Assembly (NCBI GenBank): GCA_015494645.1
Contig: WGAU01000096.1
Coordinates: 1 to 32,224 of the forward strand
Direction of reading: 5' to 3'
Source of the DNA: Aquificota bacterium
GTDB lineage: Bacteria > Thermosulfidibacterota > Thermosulfidibacteria > Thermosulfidibacterales > Thermosulfidibacteraceae
Length of the DNA stretch: 32,224 nt
The position numbers and the translations under genes are program-made. Under the pieces are notes generated by a model. It worked only from the letters and a program-made list of their open reading frames with translations, was not told where the DNA came from and ran no database searches. Positions 30,504 through 32,224 of this stretch are shown here, in pieces. Position 1 is the stretch's first letter; each line of letters starts with the position of its first letter.

Positions 30504-32224
30504 GGTAACTCCGGTAACTTTATTCTCCGGTCCATTGGGGGGGGCGAAGGCAGCGTTGTTTGGTATATATACCACTTCCTTCCACGGGTGTTCCTCGGGT
30601 ACATTGAAGGTTATGTCAACCACCCTGTTGTGGTGGGGATATCCACCGTGGAAATTGATATCCACTTGAGAGTATATGTGCTGTAATAGGTTGTAAGCCG
30701 AGCTCCACTGTATTGTGATGTGTCTGATGTTTTTGACCTTCAAGTTTTCAAAACGGCATAGAAATGCTCTTGCAAGCCTCAAGTACCCGTTTCCCCCTTT
30801 GCCCTTGTTCCACGCTCCGTCTATCTCTATGTTCTGACCTTCCACGGCATATACCGTGTCCAAGTTAAGGGGATGTCTTCCGGCATTTCTAAGGCTGATC
30901 CTTTCAAGTTTCACAAATGCAGCGTTGTTTATAAGTATGAGGTCTGTTTTGTGCTCTGGAAGCAGATTTTCGTAGATGTGAGGTGGTGGATTTTTATCTC
31001 CCAGTGGTTTGTACTCAAGATGGATGTTACGTACGGTTATGTTCCTTGCTCCCTCTATAAGGTAAACTTCCGTTTCTTCTTTTGAAAAGTCAAAGGAAAG
31101 TTCTCTATCCAAAAGCACTCTATCTCTCACAGTACCTTTCACTTCAAAGATTTCCTGCCTGAGATAGGGGTAGCCTTTGTTCCACCTTTTGCTTCCAATC
31201 TTTTTCAAGAATTCTTGATCGTTGGGTCTTCTCAACAGGATTATGTCTCCCTCGTGAAGGTGTTCGTTCAAGAGGATGTGGGTGTCTCCTTTTTTGGCAG
31301 TTTTCTTAAGTTTTTTGAGCTTTTTGCGTTTTCCTTCAATAACGATTAGAGCCTTCATGGGTTTTCGTGCTACTATACGCGCTCCGTTTCCGTCAAGAAC
31401 TATGTCTTCCCGTGCGATGATAATGGGGCTTTCTATCTCAAAGGTTCCTTTGGGAAGCTTTATTACAGAGCTTTTGGGAGCATTTTGAATGATTTGATTG
31501 ATTCGGCTAAGATCTTCCACTTCAATCACTCCTTTTTTGTCTTCTGGTATGGCTGCCCTTAAGTCTGGCACGCTTAGAAGCCCTTCCGAGAGGGCAAGTA
31601 TGAAAAGGAAAAGCACCGTTGAAACCAGCATGGAGAAGTTGGGAATAAAAGAAGCCAGCGGATGTTTAGGCTTTATCCACCACGAGGATGCATCCTGTGT
31701 CTTCCCTCCCTTTTCCCACTTCTGTTGGGGCAGGTGGTAGTTTACCCATATCTTCACGAGGGCACCAACCCATTGATTGTAAAGCATAAGAGGGACGGTT
31801 CTGTAGCTAACGGGGTGGCCTCCTAAGGCTATGGCAGCGGATTGTGCACTTCTTACCAGAAGCACCCAGGCAAAGTATATTGGAAGATAGACGGGGTGTA
31901 CTCCGAGACTGAGCATGATGGCGGAGGTGATGCCTACAAGGGCGGTCCACATGGAAAGCTTCTGGTCAAGGATGGCGAACCATATGAACCAACCCCCAAC
32001 CCTTTGGGGACCGAGGGAAAGGGCCCTACTACTGTTTCTCAGAGTGTTGCCGTACCATCTAAAAAGGAGCTGGAGACTAACCTTTACGAAGTTTCCCTCC
32101 CTGCTTTCAAGGGCATAGCATATGCTGTCGGGGATGTACAGCATATCCCAGCCGTCTTTAAGCATTTGGAACCATGTGCTCTTGTCATCTCCCATGAGGA
32201 ACCTGAAGGTGCCAAAAACGGGAC
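30489..32224 (-). CDS. Alg8-like family 2 glycosyltransferase fused to a right-handed beta-helix domain (5' end missing)
   Basis: The gene runs off the right edge; the frame is open to 32224, continuing as PVFGTFRFLMGDDKSTW. The visible first 150 residues are the C-terminal half of a processive family 2 glycosyltransferase. They have the GDDKSTWFQMLKDGWDMLYIPD acceptor-site motif, LLFRWYGNTLRNSSRALSLGP and LDQKLSMWTALVG, much like Alg8 mannuronan synthase, then several membrane helices. After a final helix (about residues 195-215) comes a soluble region of about 350 residues. Its KGTFEIESPIIIAREDIVLDGNG, KKGDTHILLNEHL, GDIILLRR and NITVRNIHLEY repeats are those of a pectate-lyase-like right-handed beta-helix. 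The topology would put this domain in the periplasm. No DPHD epimerase motif is evident. It overlaps the TolC-like gene by 15 nt. Confidence 0.85.
   Translation of the reverse strand, partial: PVFGTFRFLMGDDKSTWFQMLKDGWDMLYIPDSICYALESREGNFVKVSLQLLFRWYGNTLRNSSRALSLGPQRVGGWFIWFAILDQKLSMWTALVGITSAIMLSLGVHPVYLPIYFAWVLLVRSAQSAAIALGGHPVSYRTVPLMLYNQWVGALVKIWVNYHLPQQKWEKGGKTQDASSWWIKPKHPLASFIPNFSMLVSTVLFLFILALSEGLLSVPDLRAAIPEDKKGVIEVEDLSRINQIIQNAPKSSVIKLPKGTFEIESPIIIAREDIVLDGNGARIVARKPMKALIVIEGKRKKLKKLKKTAKKGDTHILLNEHLHEGDIILLRRPNDQEFLKKIGSKRWNKGYPYLRQEIFEVKGTVRDRVLLDRELSFDFSKEETEVYLIEGARNITVRNIHLEYKPLGDKNPPPHIYENLLPEHKTDLILINNAAFVKLERISLRNAGRHPLNLDTVYAVEGQNIEIDGAWNKGKGGNGYLRLARAFLCRFENLKVKNIRHITIQWSSAYNLLQHIYSQVDINFHGGYPHHNRVVDITFNVPEEHPWKEVVYIPNNAAFAPPNGPENKVTGVTLINR

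Noticed and set aside
1..32224. CRISPR arrays, tRNA or rRNA genes and insertion sequences
   Set aside because: No regularly spaced repeats, cloverleaf-like conserved sequences, ribosomal RNA stretches or transposase frames were recognised, and nearly all bases are in protein genes.

Overview
The window looks like the chromosome of a thermophilic, Gram-negative, probably anaerobic or microaerophilic autotroph, of an Aquificota, Thermosulfidibacter or Thermodesulfobacteria type. This is inferred from gene content: lipid A kinase LpxK, LapA and TolC-type outer membrane proteins (two membranes), ferredoxin-dependent pyruvate synthase subunits, an archaeal-type class I fructose-bisphosphate aldolase, very tight gene packing and frequent GTG/TTG starts. 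No species call is possible from the sequence alone. No rRNA, tRNA, IS element or CRISPR array was seen, and no stretch over 300 bp lacks a gene.

Positions 1-15643 (minus strand) are an almost gapless run of 15 genes. In transcription order they are a Uma2-type protein, an aldehyde-dehydrogenase-like protein, pyruvate:ferredoxin oxidoreductase alpha and beta, an alpha/beta hydrolase, a HIT protein, LapA, ValS, LpxK, PBP2, RodA, a Maf-DUF4387 fusion, DprA, TopA and a partial unknown gene. Most neighbours overlap by 1-44 nt. A good sigma70-like promoter lies just upstream of the first gene. The run mixes central carbon metabolism, tRNA charging, envelope growth and DNA processing.

Positions 15821-21806 (plus strand) form a tripartite drug-efflux operon (TolC, EmrA, EmrB) followed by an overlapping OmpR-type response regulator and histidine kinase. 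Around 19.9-22.8 kb the DNA becomes visibly more AT-rich. The membrane-anchored metallophosphoesterase (minus) there overlaps the kinase tail to tail. A lone ArnT-type glycosyltransferase (plus) and CutA (minus) follow.

Positions 24451-30503 (plus strand) begin with a strong promoter that appears to give a leaderless message. The genes are an XRE-cupin regulator, pyruvate synthase gamma, a GltD-like flavoprotein fused to a ferredoxin-type delta domain, fructose-bisphosphate aldolase, a membrane GAF-GGDEF diguanylate cyclase and a small TolC-like outer membrane protein. The first four fit CO2 fixation into pyruvate and gluconeogenesis. The alpha and beta subunits that would complete the enzyme lie 11 kb away on the other strand.

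The right edge carries an incomplete minus-strand gene joining a processive, Alg8-like family 2 glycosyltransferase to a C-terminal right-handed beta-helix domain. This is the most unusual protein in the window and may make and modify an exopolysaccharide. A cyclic-di-GMP synthase and an outer membrane channel-like protein lie beside it.
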